Below, piece by piece: positions 40,822 to 50,076 of a DNA stretch of 64,000 bases (its first letter is position 1; the number at the start of each line of letters is the position of its first letter). The DNA is from an uncultured Alistipes sp. (lineage in GTDB: Bacteria; Bacteroidota; Bacteroidia; Bacteroidales; Rikenellaceae): positions 8,454 through 72,453 of the forward strand of contig CAAGBL010000095.1 in NCBI GenBank assembly GCA_900768045.1, read 5' to 3'. A program made the position numbers and the translations under genes. A model generated the notes under the pieces. That model was given only the letters and a program-made list of their open reading frames with translations, had not been told where the DNA came from and searched no databases.

Positions 40822-42942
40822 TTAACGTCTGCCAGTTCCTGTTTGTAGGCCGCCCATGCCGCCGCCCATGCTACCACCGAGGCTACCACCGAGGCCTCCG
40901 CCCATGCCACCGCCGAGGCCACCTCCCATGCCGCCGAAGCCAAAGCCACTCTGACCCTGGTTGTTGTTCTTGTTCTGCTCCTTACGTTTCTTTTCCATCT
41001 CCTCAGCAAGCTTTTTGAGGCGCTCGTCCTCACGGTCGTTGAGCATCTGAATAACAGACTCCATGGTTATTGGCGTAAATAGCTTGCTCATGTCAATCTC
41101 AACGTCGAACTCCCAGTTCGCCTTGGTCGATATAAGCTCCACGCCCTCCTCGTTTTTGTATATCTCGGTGCGCTCGGGTTGGCGCATAATAACCATGTCG
41201 CCAGTGTCCCACTTGCCGTTGTTGTTCATATCCTCAACAACACGTATCATCACATCGCCAGGATTTACATATTCGAAGCGGTAGCTGCCATTTGTGGCGT
41301 TGAATATCTCCTTCTGTGTCTTACCCTGAGCATTAGTGAGCTGTAGTATGTAGCTTGCATTAGGCTTCGCACCCACAACCTTCACGTTTAGTAGGGCATA
41401 CTTCTCAGGATCGGAGCCTGTGTACGAGCACTTTATAGTGTCGTTCTGCTCACGTGCAATGTTGTGGAATGCTCCCGCAGGGATTATAAGCTCATACTTC
41501 GCCTTATCCTCCCACTCGGCCCTAAGCTGATACTTACGTTTGTTGATAGTATCCTGCACAAAGTGATATTTTATGCTCTGTGGCTCAGTAATCTGCTCCG
41601 TGGTCTTTGTGAGGGTTATTGTTGCCGAGTCAAACTTGGTTAGCGGATAGTCGAACTCAAGGTCTACGTGTCTGTGTTTGTTTACCTCGCCAGATGTGGG
41701 TATTGTCACCTTGAAGGGGTTCTCCTCTTCGGGCTCTGTGAAGCTCTCGCCATTCTTTTCGGCACGCTCTCTCTCCTTCTCAATGCGCTCACGCTCCTTC
41801 TGCTCCTCCTTCGACTCTACGTACTTCCACGCCAAGCGTAGCTTGTCGCTCGACTCCACAAGGTTGTTCACCGAGTCATGCTTCATGTAGGTAATTGTAC
41901 CCTTGATGGTGTCGGGAAGCTCCTCGGGGGCTATGTCGAACCATAGAGCTACGGTATCCTTACCAATGGTCTGAGGGTCATAAATAACCTTGTCGGAGGG
42001 TATTGAGTCAAACTCTATTTTGCGTACCTCGGGGTTGGCGCCACCAAAGTAGAGTAGGGCCTTGTGGCGTGATGTGCGCTCATGGCCTGTAAGTGTTTGG
42101 CGGGCAAACTTTCTATCGGTAAACATTCTAAAGTATAGCTGTGGATCGGCCGATGGGTAGTGGCGCAACGAGTCGAACCAGATGTTGAAGCCTGGCATGT
42201 AGCGTGGGTTGTACAGAGTATCTAAGAAGCCTATCTGGTCAACCGATGGCTCATACATCATGTTGTTGTTGGTGTCCTCAAAGGCATATATGCGGTAGTT
42301 CACAGGCTTTAGGTTCTGCGCAATGAAGATACCGTTCTTCTCGGCACGTGCTATGACGTGAGGCTTATACTTAAACATTGTCGAGTCGTACTCCGAGTTG
42401 TGCTCAATAGAGTCGGCAATGAAGAAGTAGATGAAGGACTTACTCACAGAGTCGGCCTTGTATGAGTCGGCAGTATAGCCCGACATATACATCGAGTCGA
42501 CAGTGTCGCCAGTTGAGAATACGTAGCGCATAGCGTGTAGGGGGTTGCCCTCGTTATTATCGGCGATAGCTGCTCCGAAGTTAATGGCGTAGGTAATGTC
42601 GGGGCGCAGAGTATCCTTGATTGTTATGACAATGCCCTTGCCACGACGCACCACCGATGGCTGCTTCTTCATTGCAGGCGAGGTGTATAGCTCCTTCTGC
42701 AAATCCTTAATCTGCACATACTCGTCAAACTCCACATATATCTTTGGAGGGTGCAACGTGTCAACATTTGTCGAGAAGTTGTTAGGCTCCATGAACACAA
42801 TCACGGGCGGGATAGTATCTTTAGGGCCTCCCGTAGGTGTCATTGTCGATGCGCACTTAGTGAAGAGTGCAGCACCGAAGAGCACTATTATAACAGTCGA
42901 AATTGTCGATGTTATCTGTTGTGTTATATTTTTGCGTGTCAT
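40822..42942 (-). CDS. Ig-like domain surface lipoprotein with Gly/Met-rich tail
   Basis: From MTRKNITQQITSTISTVIIV at 42,940-42,942 the protein has 706 residues. The signal peptide ends at 'LFTKCAS' (lipobox-type Cys). Residues about 30-130 form an SbsA-type Ig-like domain ('GGPKDTIPPVIVFMEP'). The body has further beta modules, a Glu/Lys-rich helical segment at about 400, and a C-terminal repeat of GGGMGG type ending GTGRR. It is probably a surface-exposed outer-membrane lipoprotein. The longer reading to 43,002 would overlap the upstream gene. Confidence 0.82.
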   Translation of the reverse strand: MTRKNITQQITSTISTVIIVLFGAALFTKCASTMTPTGGPKDTIPPVIVFMEPNNFSTNVDTLHPPKIYVEFDEYVQIKDLQKELYTSPAMKKQPSVVRRGKGIVITIKDTLRPDITYAINFGAAIADNNEGNPLHAMRYVFSTGDTVDSMYMSGYTADSYKADSVSKSFIYFFIADSIEHNSEYDSTMFKYKPHVIARAEKNGIFIAQNLKPVNYRIYAFEDTNNNMMYEPSVDQIGFLDTLYNPRYMPGFNIWFDSLRHYPSADPQLYFRMFTDRKFARQTLTGHERTSRHKALLYFGGANPEVRKIEFDSIPSDKVIYDPQTIGKDTVALWFDIAPEELPDTIKGTITYMKHDSVNNLVESSDKLRLAWKYVESKEEQKERERIEKERERAEKNGESFTEPEEENPFKVTIPTSGEVNKHRHVDLEFDYPLTKFDSATITLTKTTEQITEPQSIKYHFVQDTINKRKYQLRAEWEDKAKYELIIPAGAFHNIAREQNDTIKCSYTGSDPEKYALLNVKVVGAKPNASYILQLTNAQGKTQKEIFNATNGSYRFEYVNPGDVMIRVVEDMNNNGKWDTGDMVIMRQPERTEIYKNEEGVELISTKANWEFDVEIDMSKLFTPITMESVIQMLNDREDERLKKLAEEMEKKRKEQNKNNNQGQSGFGFGGMGGGLGGGMGGGLGGSLGGSMGGGMGGLQTGTGRR

Positions 42943-42946
42943 CTCC

Positions 42947-43495
42947 TTACTCTTGTGTTTCGTTGTCATCATCGCTTGGTACAAGTGGCTCTCTTGCCTC
43001 ATCGGGGAATGGGTTTACTACGTTCCAGCCATTTGCTGTTCCCGACTTACGCCATGCGTACAGGTGTAGCTGGGCATACGTCACAGGTAGGTTCATCGGT
43101 GTTTCGTAGAGGCGTGTGGCGTATAGCTTGTTTGTTGGGTCAACAACAACCATAAACACCGTGTGCGACCATAGGTCCATCTCTACTTGGTACTCGGCCT
43201 CGGCATCAAACGTGCCAATAACATCGGGGTTGCTGCGCTGCTCGCTCTTGCGCTCGGTGTTTGTTATGCGACGCTCGAGAGCATCCTCCCACGACGATAC
43301 CTCCCACTTGCTCTTCTCAGGAACGTAGAAGGCGTAGGATTCAATCTCCGTAGTGGTCTTTGTTGCTGGCTCGTCGCTTACGTTTTGCGAATATACCGCA
43401 ATCTTGAGCAGTGTGCCCTGCTTCTCCTCCTTAAAACATGATGTTAGGCAGAGGATAAGTGCTGCAAGGGTAAATATCGTTGTTAAATGCTTCAT
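42947..43495 (-). CDS. lipoprotein of unknown function
   Basis: The protein is 182 residues. A lipoprotein signal ends in 'ILCLTSCFKEEKQ'. The rest is a mixed alpha/beta domain (IESYAFYVPEKSKWEVSSWE ... VEMDLWSHTVFMVVVDPTNK) with an acidic C-terminus. It lies 4 bases upstream of the Ig-like lipoprotein gene and may act with it at the cell surface. No family name assigned. Confidence 0.75.
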   Translation of the reverse strand: MKHLTTIFTLAALILCLTSCFKEEKQGTLLKIAVYSQNVSDEPATKTTTEIESYAFYVPEKSKWEVSSWEDALERRITNTERKSEQRSNPDVIGTFDAEAEYQVEMDLWSHTVFMVVVDPTNKLYATRLYETPMNLPVTYAQLHLYAWRKSGTANGWNVVNPFPDEAREPLVPSDDDNETQE

Positions 43496-43498
43496 AGT

Positions 43499-43996
43499 CT
43501 ACTCTTTTGTTAGTCGCTCCAACATTGTGTATGGCGTATGCTCCAGCGCTGGGTGTTGGCGCTCGGGGGCAATCTCAGCAACAGGACGTAGGGCATACTC
43601 ACGCTCGTCGAGGAAGTGGTATGGCACTATTAGCCTGCTATCGTCAAACGTCTCGTCGCCATAAAAAATTATATCTATGTCTATTGGTCGTGAGGCATAC
43701 CTCTCGCCACGTAGCTCTTTTGTTCTCTGCTCCTGCTCTCTGTCACGACCAAGTAGTGCCTCAATGCAGTTTATTCGGCGCAACACCTCGTAGGCATCGT
43801 ACTCGCTATTAAGCTCCACGGCACGATTTATAAACTCACGCTCCGAGGTAAAGCCGTAAGCCTTCGAGCGATACTCACGAGATAGCTTTACGACCTCTCC
43901 CACCGAACTGCCGAGCACCTTTACCGCATTCTCGATAATTGCTGATGCACTTTTGTAGTTCGAGCCGAGGAGTAGTATTATGCTTGTTGTCGCCAT
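43499..43996 (-). CDS. folK: 2-amino-4-hydroxy-6-hydroxymethyldihydropteridine diphosphokinase
   Basis: The protein is 165 residues. 'FINRAVELNSEYDAYEVLRRINCIE' and 'RYASRPIDIDIIFYGDETFDD' with 'VPYHFLDEREYALRPVAEIAP' are the HPPK signature. It transfers pyrophosphate from ATP to the pterin in folate synthesis. It overlaps the stop of the polymerase subunit gene by one base. Confidence 0.93.
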   Translation of the reverse strand: MATTSIILLLGSNYKSASAIIENAVKVLGSSVGEVVKLSREYRSKAYGFTSEREFINRAVELNSEYDAYEVLRRINCIEALLGRDREQEQRTKELRGERYASRPIDIDIIFYGDETFDDSRLIVPYHFLDEREYALRPVAEIAPERQHPALEHTPYTMLERLTKE

Positions 43997-45141
43997 TATT
44001 GTAGTCGGTTTATCTGCTTCGACACGGCGAGTGCGAAGTGCGTGAATACTATGCGTGGTGCGCCATTCTGCATTATCTGCATCATCGCTCGCTCAATCTC
44101 CTCAACCAAAAACTCGATATTTTGGTTGCCGATGTATGGCGCAAACTTGCGGCAGAAGTCTGCCTCCTCGCCCCATAGGTAGCTTATCGAGCCGAGGCCT
44201 GCGTGTATCATGTAGCTCTCACGTAGTAGGCGCACACTATGCAGGAAGAACTGGCGCTGACTCTCACGTGTAAGTGCCGAGAGGTCGTCTGCCCACTCAA
44301 AAAGCTCGAGGTGGCGGTCGTTATAGCTTAGGCGCATAAGGCGTGTGAAGAGCTCGAAACACTGGTGGCGGCTCTCGTCGCTACTACCCTCGAGTAGTGC
44401 CTTAAGCTCGAGGAGCGATCCACCCGCAAGGCGTGACATATTGTGTGCCTCCATCTCCGACTTACCCTCGGCCAATGCCACACGCTCGAGCACCTGAGGC
44501 TCGATGCGAGGTACGCATACCTCCTGTGTTCGTGATGTTATAGTGGCGAGAAGCTGCTCGGGGTGCTCAGACACGAGGATAAAGAGAGTCTTCTCCCAGG
44601 GCTCCTCGAGGATTTTAAGTATCTTGTTGGCGGCCTCCTGGTTCATCGCCTCAGGGAGCCATATTATCATCGCCTTATACTCCGATGAGAAGCTCTTAAA
44701 CTGTAGCTTTTTAATAATCTCCTCCGACTCTTTGGCTGTTATGAGTCCCTTCATCGTCTTTCCGAGGTCGAGGCGTGAGTACCACTCCTCAGCGGTAAAA
44801 ACGCCACTCCTTTCGCTCCATATCTCGCGCCACTTGTCGAGGAACATATCGCTAATTACCACCTCGCCCGACTTCTTCTCACGCTTGTTTACGGGGAACA
44901 CAAAGTGTAGGTCGGGGTGTGCCAATGCCGAGAGCTGCTGGCACGACGGACATATGCCACACGAGTCGCCATCGTGGCGGTTGGGGCAGAACAAATACTG
45001 CACGTATGCCAATGCAAGGGGGAGTGTGCCATAGCCCGCCAAGCCCGTGAAGAGCTGTGCATGACTTACACGCTCGGCATCAATCTGATGCGCAAGACGA
45101 CGCTTAAGCTCGTCGTGTCCTATTATATCCGAAAACCTCAT
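43996..45141 (-). CDS. holB: DNA polymerase III delta' subunit
   Basis: The protein is 381 residues. 'IIGHDELKRRLAHQIDAERVSHAQLF' opens the clamp-loader domain, 'FCPNRHDGDSCGICPSCQQL' is the zinc module, and 'LPEAMNQEAANKILKILEEP' is the sensor region. It lacks a canonical Walker A, as is usual for delta'. Part of the clamp loader. It overlaps the flippase gene by 4 bases. Confidence 0.9.
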   Translation of the reverse strand: MRFSDIIGHDELKRRLAHQIDAERVSHAQLFTGLAGYGTLPLALAYVQYLFCPNRHDGDSCGICPSCQQLSALAHPDLHFVFPVNKREKKSGEVVISDMFLDKWREIWSERSGVFTAEEWYSRLDLGKTMKGLITAKESEEIIKKLQFKSFSSEYKAMIIWLPEAMNQEAANKILKILEEPWEKTLFILVSEHPEQLLATITSRTQEVCVPRIEPQVLERVALAEGKSEMEAHNMSRLAGGSLLELKALLEGSSDESRHQCFELFTRLMRLSYNDRHLELFEWADDLSALTRESQRQFFLHSVRLLRESYMIHAGLGSISYLWGEEADFCRKFAPYIGNQNIEFLVEEIERAMMQIMQNGAPRIVFTHFALAVSKQINRLQ

Positions 45142-46619
45142 CGCTTAAATCTTCCTATTGCGGCCTTAACAAGACCTTTAACATCAATCTTCTCACGCCA
45201 TGTGGCATAGATGAGCATAGCTCCAAAGAGCATAACGTTCAGACCAAGCCATAGCGCATGGCTTAGGTGTGGTGCTGCGATCTCCGAGAGGGCGTAAATC
45301 ACAGCTGTAAGTGCAACATACTCGCCAATGCGCTTAAGATCGTAGGGCATGGGGTAGTATTTGCGACATAGCGTATAGCTCCACGCTACCATTGCTGCCT
45401 CGGCCGCAAGGCGCACCCATGCAGCGCCCCTGAAGCCCATCTTAGGCACAAGCACAAAGCTAAGGCCGAGCGTTACGGCAAGGCCCAAGAAGGTGATGTA
45501 TGCTGCAAACTTGGTCTTCTCCTCACGCTTATACCAGAACGAGAGGTTGAGCCATACGCCACCCAGCACGTTCGAGGCGAGTACCACGGGGAGTATGTCG
45601 ATGCCCTCTCTAAAGCGTGAGCCTACGATAAGGGCAAACATGTCACGGAAGAGCACGATGCCCAAGAATATGAGCATCGAGGCCAATATGAAGTACTTCA
45701 TCGCCGCAGCATTTGCCTCTTTGAACTCCTCCTTCTTAAATCCCGAGAGGAAAAAGGGCTCGGCAGCAAGGCGATACATCTGCGTAAAGAGCGTCATCAC
45801 CACGGCAATCTTAACTATCGCACCATAAACGCCCAACTCGGCCATCGCCTCGGCCTCGCTACCTGGCGTGAGGTACTTAATCATCTGTCGGTCGATAAAC
45901 TCATTGGCGGTGCCTGCAATGCCGCTGATAAGGAGTGGCAGCGAGTAGACAAATATCTTGCGTAGTAACGTCCAGTCGATGCGTGGTGCTATTCTGTCGG
46001 TTGAGGGGAGTATGGCGATGAGCGTTACGAGGCTGGCAATGAAGTTTGCCACAAGCACCCAGCCCACGCCAAACGATGTGGAGTAGAGGCCTACAGCGCC
46101 AAATGCTATGGCGAGTGTTACGTTTAGCAGCACGCTCAGCGCCTTGAGCATGACAAAGCGCATGGCACGCCCCTCCTCACGAAGTCGAGCAAAGGGAATA
46201 ATAGCCCAGATGTCGAGCATGACGATTGCCGCTACTATTGTCACATACTCGGGGTGTGCAACGTATGCCTCGCCCATGACACGAGATATCGGCATGTTGA
46301 GTGCCCAGATAACGACGAAGAAGAGTGTTGCTGCAAGCGATGTTATGCCCCATGTTGTGGCAAATACCTTGCGCTTGGCACTGCGAATGTCGCCACCCTC
46401 CTCCTCGGCACGTGTTGTGAAGCGGAAGTAGCTCGACTCCATGCCCATTGATAGGAGCACAAGGGCAAAGGGAATAAGGGCATAGATGTCGGTCACTATG
46501 CCATACTCGCCCTGGTCGAATATGCGGGTGTAGTAGGGTGTCAGCAGGTAGTTCAAAAAGCGAACTATAATAGTGCTGATGCCATATATTGCGGTCTGTT
46601 TAGCTAACTTTTCTAACAT
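45138..46619 (-). CDS. polysaccharide flippase (MATE/Wzx-like)
   Basis: The protein is 493 residues with about 12 to 14 membrane segments. 'YGISTIIVRFLNYLLTPYYT' and 'FDQGEYGIVTDIYALIPFAL' are typical of the O-antigen/teichoic flippase family. It moves lipid-linked glycans or a similar lipid precursor across the inner membrane. It is the first gene of a long leftward operon. Upstream lies a large intergenic hairpin. Confidence 0.9.
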   Translation of the reverse strand: MLEKLAKQTAIYGISTIIVRFLNYLLTPYYTRIFDQGEYGIVTDIYALIPFALVLLSMGMESSYFRFTTRAEEEGGDIRSAKRKVFATTWGITSLAATLFFVVIWALNMPISRVMGEAYVAHPEYVTIVAAIVMLDIWAIIPFARLREEGRAMRFVMLKALSVLLNVTLAIAFGAVGLYSTSFGVGWVLVANFIASLVTLIAILPSTDRIAPRIDWTLLRKIFVYSLPLLISGIAGTANEFIDRQMIKYLTPGSEAEAMAELGVYGAIVKIAVVMTLFTQMYRLAAEPFFLSGFKKEEFKEANAAAMKYFILASMLIFLGIVLFRDMFALIVGSRFREGIDILPVVLASNVLGGVWLNLSFWYKREEKTKFAAYITFLGLAVTLGLSFVLVPKMGFRGAAWVRLAAEAAMVAWSYTLCRKYYPMPYDLKRIGEYVALTAVIYALSEIAAPHLSHALWLGLNVMLFGAMLIYATWREKIDVKGLVKAAIGRFKR

Positions 46620-46767
46620 TATCCTTGCTGCGCACCTCGTTTATATATGCGCATATCGCGACAAAGTTAGTATAAAATATACTAATCCCCAAATAAAATG
46701 GCGTATTATTGGCTATTTTGTAGTTACTGCTACCCTTGTTATTAGCTTTGGACGAGTAGTGCTCTCT

Positions 46768-46827
46768 ATTTTGGATTATGAGTAGCCTAGACAAATTTAT
46801 TTGCTGAGGCTACTCATAATCCAAAAT
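46768..46827. repeat. 21-bp perfect inverted repeat (bidirectional hairpin)
   Basis: The 21 bases 46,768-46,788 are the exact reverse complement of 46,807-46,827, with an 18-base spacer. The arms begin ATTTTGGATT. No T run follows the hairpin directly. It may be a structural remnant of an element or a regulatory cruciform. Confidence 0.85.
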
Positions 46828-46896
46828 GCCATCTTTAGATGGCACCTAAAACTAATAATACCGTCAATAATTTGTAGAATAAAAAGAAGAATATAT

Positions 46897-46927
46897 TTTG
46901 ATATAACAAAGTTTAATATTATCTTTG
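46897..46927 (+). promoter_or_regulatory. Bacteroidota-type promoter
   Basis: TTTG (46,897-46,900), exactly 19 bases, then TATCTTTG (46,920-46,927). It matches the vegetative consensus and lies 28 bases before the ATG of the orphan membrane gene. Confidence 0.78.
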
Positions 46928-46955
46928 TAATACTCAAATCTTAAATATTAACATT

Positions 46956-47984
46956 ATGTTTATTAACAAATTTTATAGTAGTTTAAGACATGATGCAAAG
47001 ATGTCATTTTGGCCCTCGTTTACGAATGTTATTTTAGTGGTTTTTACTTTTTGGATGGGTTTAGCTGTTCAGGATATGATTGCTGGAAAGACAGCTAAAT
47101 ACAACGCGCAGAAAGTAAAAATCGATCACGTGTTACCAATGTACCGAGAATTATCAAATAGTGAACTTATAACTCGGTTTTTTAATTTAGAAGAAGTGAA
47201 AATCCTTTGGAGTAAAAAAAACATGTCGGACCAGGAGTCGAAATTAGCTATCAATAAGTTGATTGAATATATAAATTCTAATTTGTTGTATTCAGAGGGG
47301 GTTAAGAAAGATATTGAGAAATCTGTAGAAATAATGTCTGTATTCAGATATTATGCAAGTAGTGATGACTTTGACAAAGTAACGGATAATAATACAGTTC
47401 TATTATTTTGCTTGAGATTAATTGATAAGTTGGAGCAAAATCCCAATTTGTCAGATGCTCAATTAATGCAATTTACGGATGCGTATTTACATTCGGCTGA
47501 GTGTAGAAACTATGCTCATTTTGCATATGGAGATTCAACAGAATTAGGAAAAAAATTAGTAGAGATTGTGAAAGAAAGTGGAGCAACTCTTACAATATTG
47601 TCCTGTTGGGGTGCTATATTGAAATGTTATATGGAAAATTTCGAAATTATATCTCAATATATATCTCCAGAAAAAGATTCCTTTTGGGGAAGGCCAGTGG
47701 GGGTACTATGTATAGGAATATTAATATTGGTGGTTGTGGCGTATATTACAATGGCGATTATACATAAAAATTCTGGTGTCGTATCGATTTTAGACTACAA
47801 GGAGAAGCAGCGTGCAGTTATAGAATCAGAAACAACAATATTAGTCTTGAAAAAACGTATTGAAGAATTAGAAAAAATGAAAAATAAAATGCAAGATACC
47901 ATTGATATTAATGCCACAAAATTAGAAGAACTGCAATCTGAAAACACTATATTGCGAGAACGTATAAGTACACAAGAATTGTAA
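46956..47984 (+). CDS. orphan AT-rich membrane protein with C-terminal coiled coil
   Basis: The 342-residue protein begins MFINKFYSSLRHDAKMSFWP. Membrane segments lie at about residues 20-42 (FTNVILVVFTFWMGLAVQD) and 245-268 (VGVLCIGILILVVVAYITMA), enclosing a helical domain of about 200 residues. A coiled coil of about 60 residues follows. Codon use is strongly AT-biased compared with all neighbours, and the gene is flanked by hairpins (46,768-46,827; 48,023-48,063). It is probably acquired as a cassette. No family is recognised; a sensor or defence role is possible. Confidence 0.78.
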   Translation: MFINKFYSSLRHDAKMSFWPSFTNVILVVFTFWMGLAVQDMIAGKTAKYNAQKVKIDHVLPMYRELSNSELITRFFNLEEVKILWSKKNMSDQESKLAINKLIEYINSNLLYSEGVKKDIEKSVEIMSVFRYYASSDDFDKVTDNNTVLLFCLRLIDKLEQNPNLSDAQLMQFTDAYLHSAECRNYAHFAYGDSTELGKKLVEIVKESGATLTILSCWGAILKCYMENFEIISQYISPEKDSFWGRPVGVLCIGILILVVVAYITMAIIHKNSGVVSILDYKEKQRAVIESETTILVLKKRIEELEKMKNKMQDTIDINATKLEELQSENTILRERISTQEL

Positions 47985-48022
47985 TGTATTCTCAATAATT
48001 TTATTAGTACTTATAATGAGAT

Positions 48023-48063
48023 TGGTAATGATGCAAAAAGTAACGCTTTTTGCATCATTACCA
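48023..48063. terminator. long hairpin terminator after the orphan gene
   Basis: The 18-base arms TGGTAATGATGCAAAAAG (48,023-48,040) and 48,046-48,063 are perfectly complementary around a 5-base loop. It ends the rightward transcript and could also face leftward ones. Confidence 0.85.
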
Positions 48064-48148
48064 TTAGATTTCTAAGGCAGGAATATATTGCCATCATGCC
48101 AATTTATCAAGGTGCGACTCCTTTGATAACTTATGTCCGAGATTCTCG

Positions 48149-49342
48149 CTACAACCTATCTAACGAGCGCTCGATGATGGCGCAACACTCCTCGATTTCT
48201 GCCTCCGAGATGGTGAGCGGTGGAGAGATGCGGAAGGCGGTGTCGCAATACAGAAACCAGTCGCTCATAATGCCCACCTCTTTGAATATCTCCATGAGCT
48301 TATAGAGGTACTCTGACTTGCCTAACTCCACAGCGAGCAAAAGTCCTGAACGACGAATTTCTAAAACTTTGCTGTGCTTGGCTACTCGCTCCTCAAACAT
48401 AGCACCCTTGCGCTCTACATGCTCAATGATGTTGTTGTTAATCATATAGTTAAGTGCGGCAAGTCCTGCGGCACAACATACGGGGTGGCCACCAAATGTG
48501 GTAATATGTCCAAGGCATGGGTTGAGCGTAAAATCGTCTAAGATTTGCTTTTTTGACGCTACGCCGCCGAGGGGCATTCCGCCACCAAAGGCCTTGGCCA
48601 AGCAGACGATGTCGGGCTCGATGCCATACTTCGATGATGCGAACATTGCGCCCGTGCGTCCCATGCCCGTCTGTATCTCGTCAAAAATGAGCATGGCGCC
48701 AGTGTCGGTACACTTTTTACGCAGCGCCTTGAGCCATTCTGGGTTGGGAAGGCGTACGCCCGCCTCGCCCTGCACTACCTCGCAGAGCACGCCCGCTGTG
48801 CGCTCGGTGATTTGCTCTAAATCCTCGAACGAGTTGAAATTAACAGATTTAACATCGGGGAGTAGTGGTCGAAACTCAGCCTTCCACTCCTCGCCCTCGG
48901 GGGCTCCCATCATCGACATAGCACCATGTGTCGAGCCATGATATGCACGGCGCATAGATATCAGCTCGGTGCGTCCTGTGTGGCGCTTTGCGAGCTTTAG
49001 AGCCACCTCTACAGCCTCAGCACCCGAGTTCACGAAGTAGATGCAGTCGAGCTCGCCTGGCAGCAACTCAGCAATGCGTCGAGCATACTCCACCTGTGGT
49101 CGCTCAACCATCTCGCCATATACCATAACGTGCATATAGTCAGCTGCTTGCTTCTGCACAGCCTCGACAACCGCCTTGTTGCCGTGTCCTACGTTGCTTA
49201 CCGACACGCCCGCCACAAGGTCGAAATAGCGCTTGCCCTCGGGGGTGTAGAAGAATGAGCCCTCGGCACGTGCAACCTCCACCATCATAGGTGCTGGCGA
49301 GGTCTGACCAACATGTTTCAAAAACTCCTTTCTAAGTATCAT
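48149..49342 (-). CDS. class III aminotransferase
   Basis: The protein is 397 residues. 'VNSGAEAVEVALKLAKRHTGR', 'LIFDEIQTGMGRTG' and the PLP lysine in 'CLAKAFGGGMPLGG' define the family (acetylornithine/ornithine/4-aminobutyrate aminotransferases). The precise substrate cannot be read from the sequence; no arginine-synthesis genes adjoin it. It is 14 bases downstream of trmH. Confidence 0.9.
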   Translation of the reverse strand: MILRKEFLKHVGQTSPAPMMVEVARAEGSFFYTPEGKRYFDLVAGVSVSNVGHGNKAVVEAVQKQAADYMHVMVYGEMVERPQVEYARRIAELLPGELDCIYFVNSGAEAVEVALKLAKRHTGRTELISMRRAYHGSTHGAMSMMGAPEGEEWKAEFRPLLPDVKSVNFNSFEDLEQITERTAGVLCEVVQGEAGVRLPNPEWLKALRKKCTDTGAMLIFDEIQTGMGRTGAMFASSKYGIEPDIVCLAKAFGGGMPLGGVASKKQILDDFTLNPCLGHITTFGGHPVCCAAGLAALNYMINNNIIEHVERKGAMFEERVAKHSKVLEIRRSGLLLAVELGKSEYLYKLMEIFKEVGIMSDWFLYCDTAFRISPPLTISEAEIEECCAIIERSLDRL

Positions 49343-49356
49343 ATTTTGATGGCTAT

Positions 49357-50076
49357 CTATTTAACTTTCAGTGTTCCGTCCTCCTCGGCACGGCGCAAGA
49401 TTCTTTCATAATCTCTTACCGACGACATTGTCCAGCGAGTGAGGAGCTTTAGCTTCTGCTCCTCGGTAAGCTGCCAGCCGTCAACGGTTTGGCGTATGCG
49501 CTCAGAGAGCATATAGATAAGTATGGCCGCCGATGCCGAGACGTTGAGGCTCTCGACCATGCCACACATGGGTATCATCAGGAAGTCGTCGGCAGCAGCG
49601 ATAACCTCGTCCGAGATGCCGGCATGCTCTGTGCCAAAGACAAGAGCAAACTTACCCTTCGTCACATCGAATGTCTCAGGCGTTGCGCTACAGCGGTGGG
49701 GCGTGGTAGCCACAATGCGGTAGCCCTCAGCCTTGAGTGTAGTCAAAGCCTCTGCCGTGGTGTCGTGGTGCTCGACATCTACCCATTTTTGGGTGCCTCG
49801 CACGATATTTACCGAGGGATCGAACTTACAACGATCCTCAACGGTGTGTATCTGCTGAATGCCGAAGGCCTCGCAGTGGCGCATGATGGCACTGGCATTC
49901 TGCGGGTGGAACATATTCTCGGTAAGTATGCGCATATAGTGCGTACGGCTATCCACCGTGCGCTGCAACACCTCTCTGCGCTCGTCAGTGATAAACTTGG
50001 TTAGGTAGTCGAGCCTCTCACGTAGCCACTCCTCCGAGCGGAGCTCCGTGCGTAGCCTACTTGCGATATTTGTCAT
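49357..50076 (-). CDS. trmH: tRNA/rRNA 2'-O-methyltransferase (SpoU/TrmH family)
   Basis: The protein is 239 residues. SpoU motifs: 'NPQNASAIMRHCEAFGIQ' type motif 1 (here 'HPQNASAIMRHCEAFGIQQ'), 'ALVFGTEHAGIS' motif 2 and 'IPMCGMVESLNVSASAAI' motif 3. The last motif is typical of TrmH, which methylates G18 of tRNAs. It overlaps the rsgA gene by 20 bases. Confidence 0.88.
   Translation of the reverse strand: MTNIASRLRTELRSEEWLRERLDYLTKFITDERREVLQRTVDSRTHYMRILTENMFHPQNASAIMRHCEAFGIQQIHTVEDRCKFDPSVNIVRGTQKWVDVEHHDTTAEALTTLKAEGYRIVATTPHRCSATPETFDVTKGKFALVFGTEHAGISDEVIAAADDFLMIPMCGMVESLNVSASAAILIYMLSERIRQTVDGWQLTEEQKLKLLTRWTMSSVRDYERILRRAEEDGTLKVK

Larger units (their letters stand above)
46620..46955. 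other. intergenic region upstream of flippase and orphan gene
   Basis: The 336-base AT-rich gap holds no gene. It contains the 21-bp inverted repeat at 46,768-46,827, a second hairpin TGCCATCT/AGATGGCA (about 46,827-46,844) and the promoter at 46,897-46,927 for the rightward gene. Leftward transcription of the flippase operon must start within 46,620-46,768. Confidence 0.75.
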
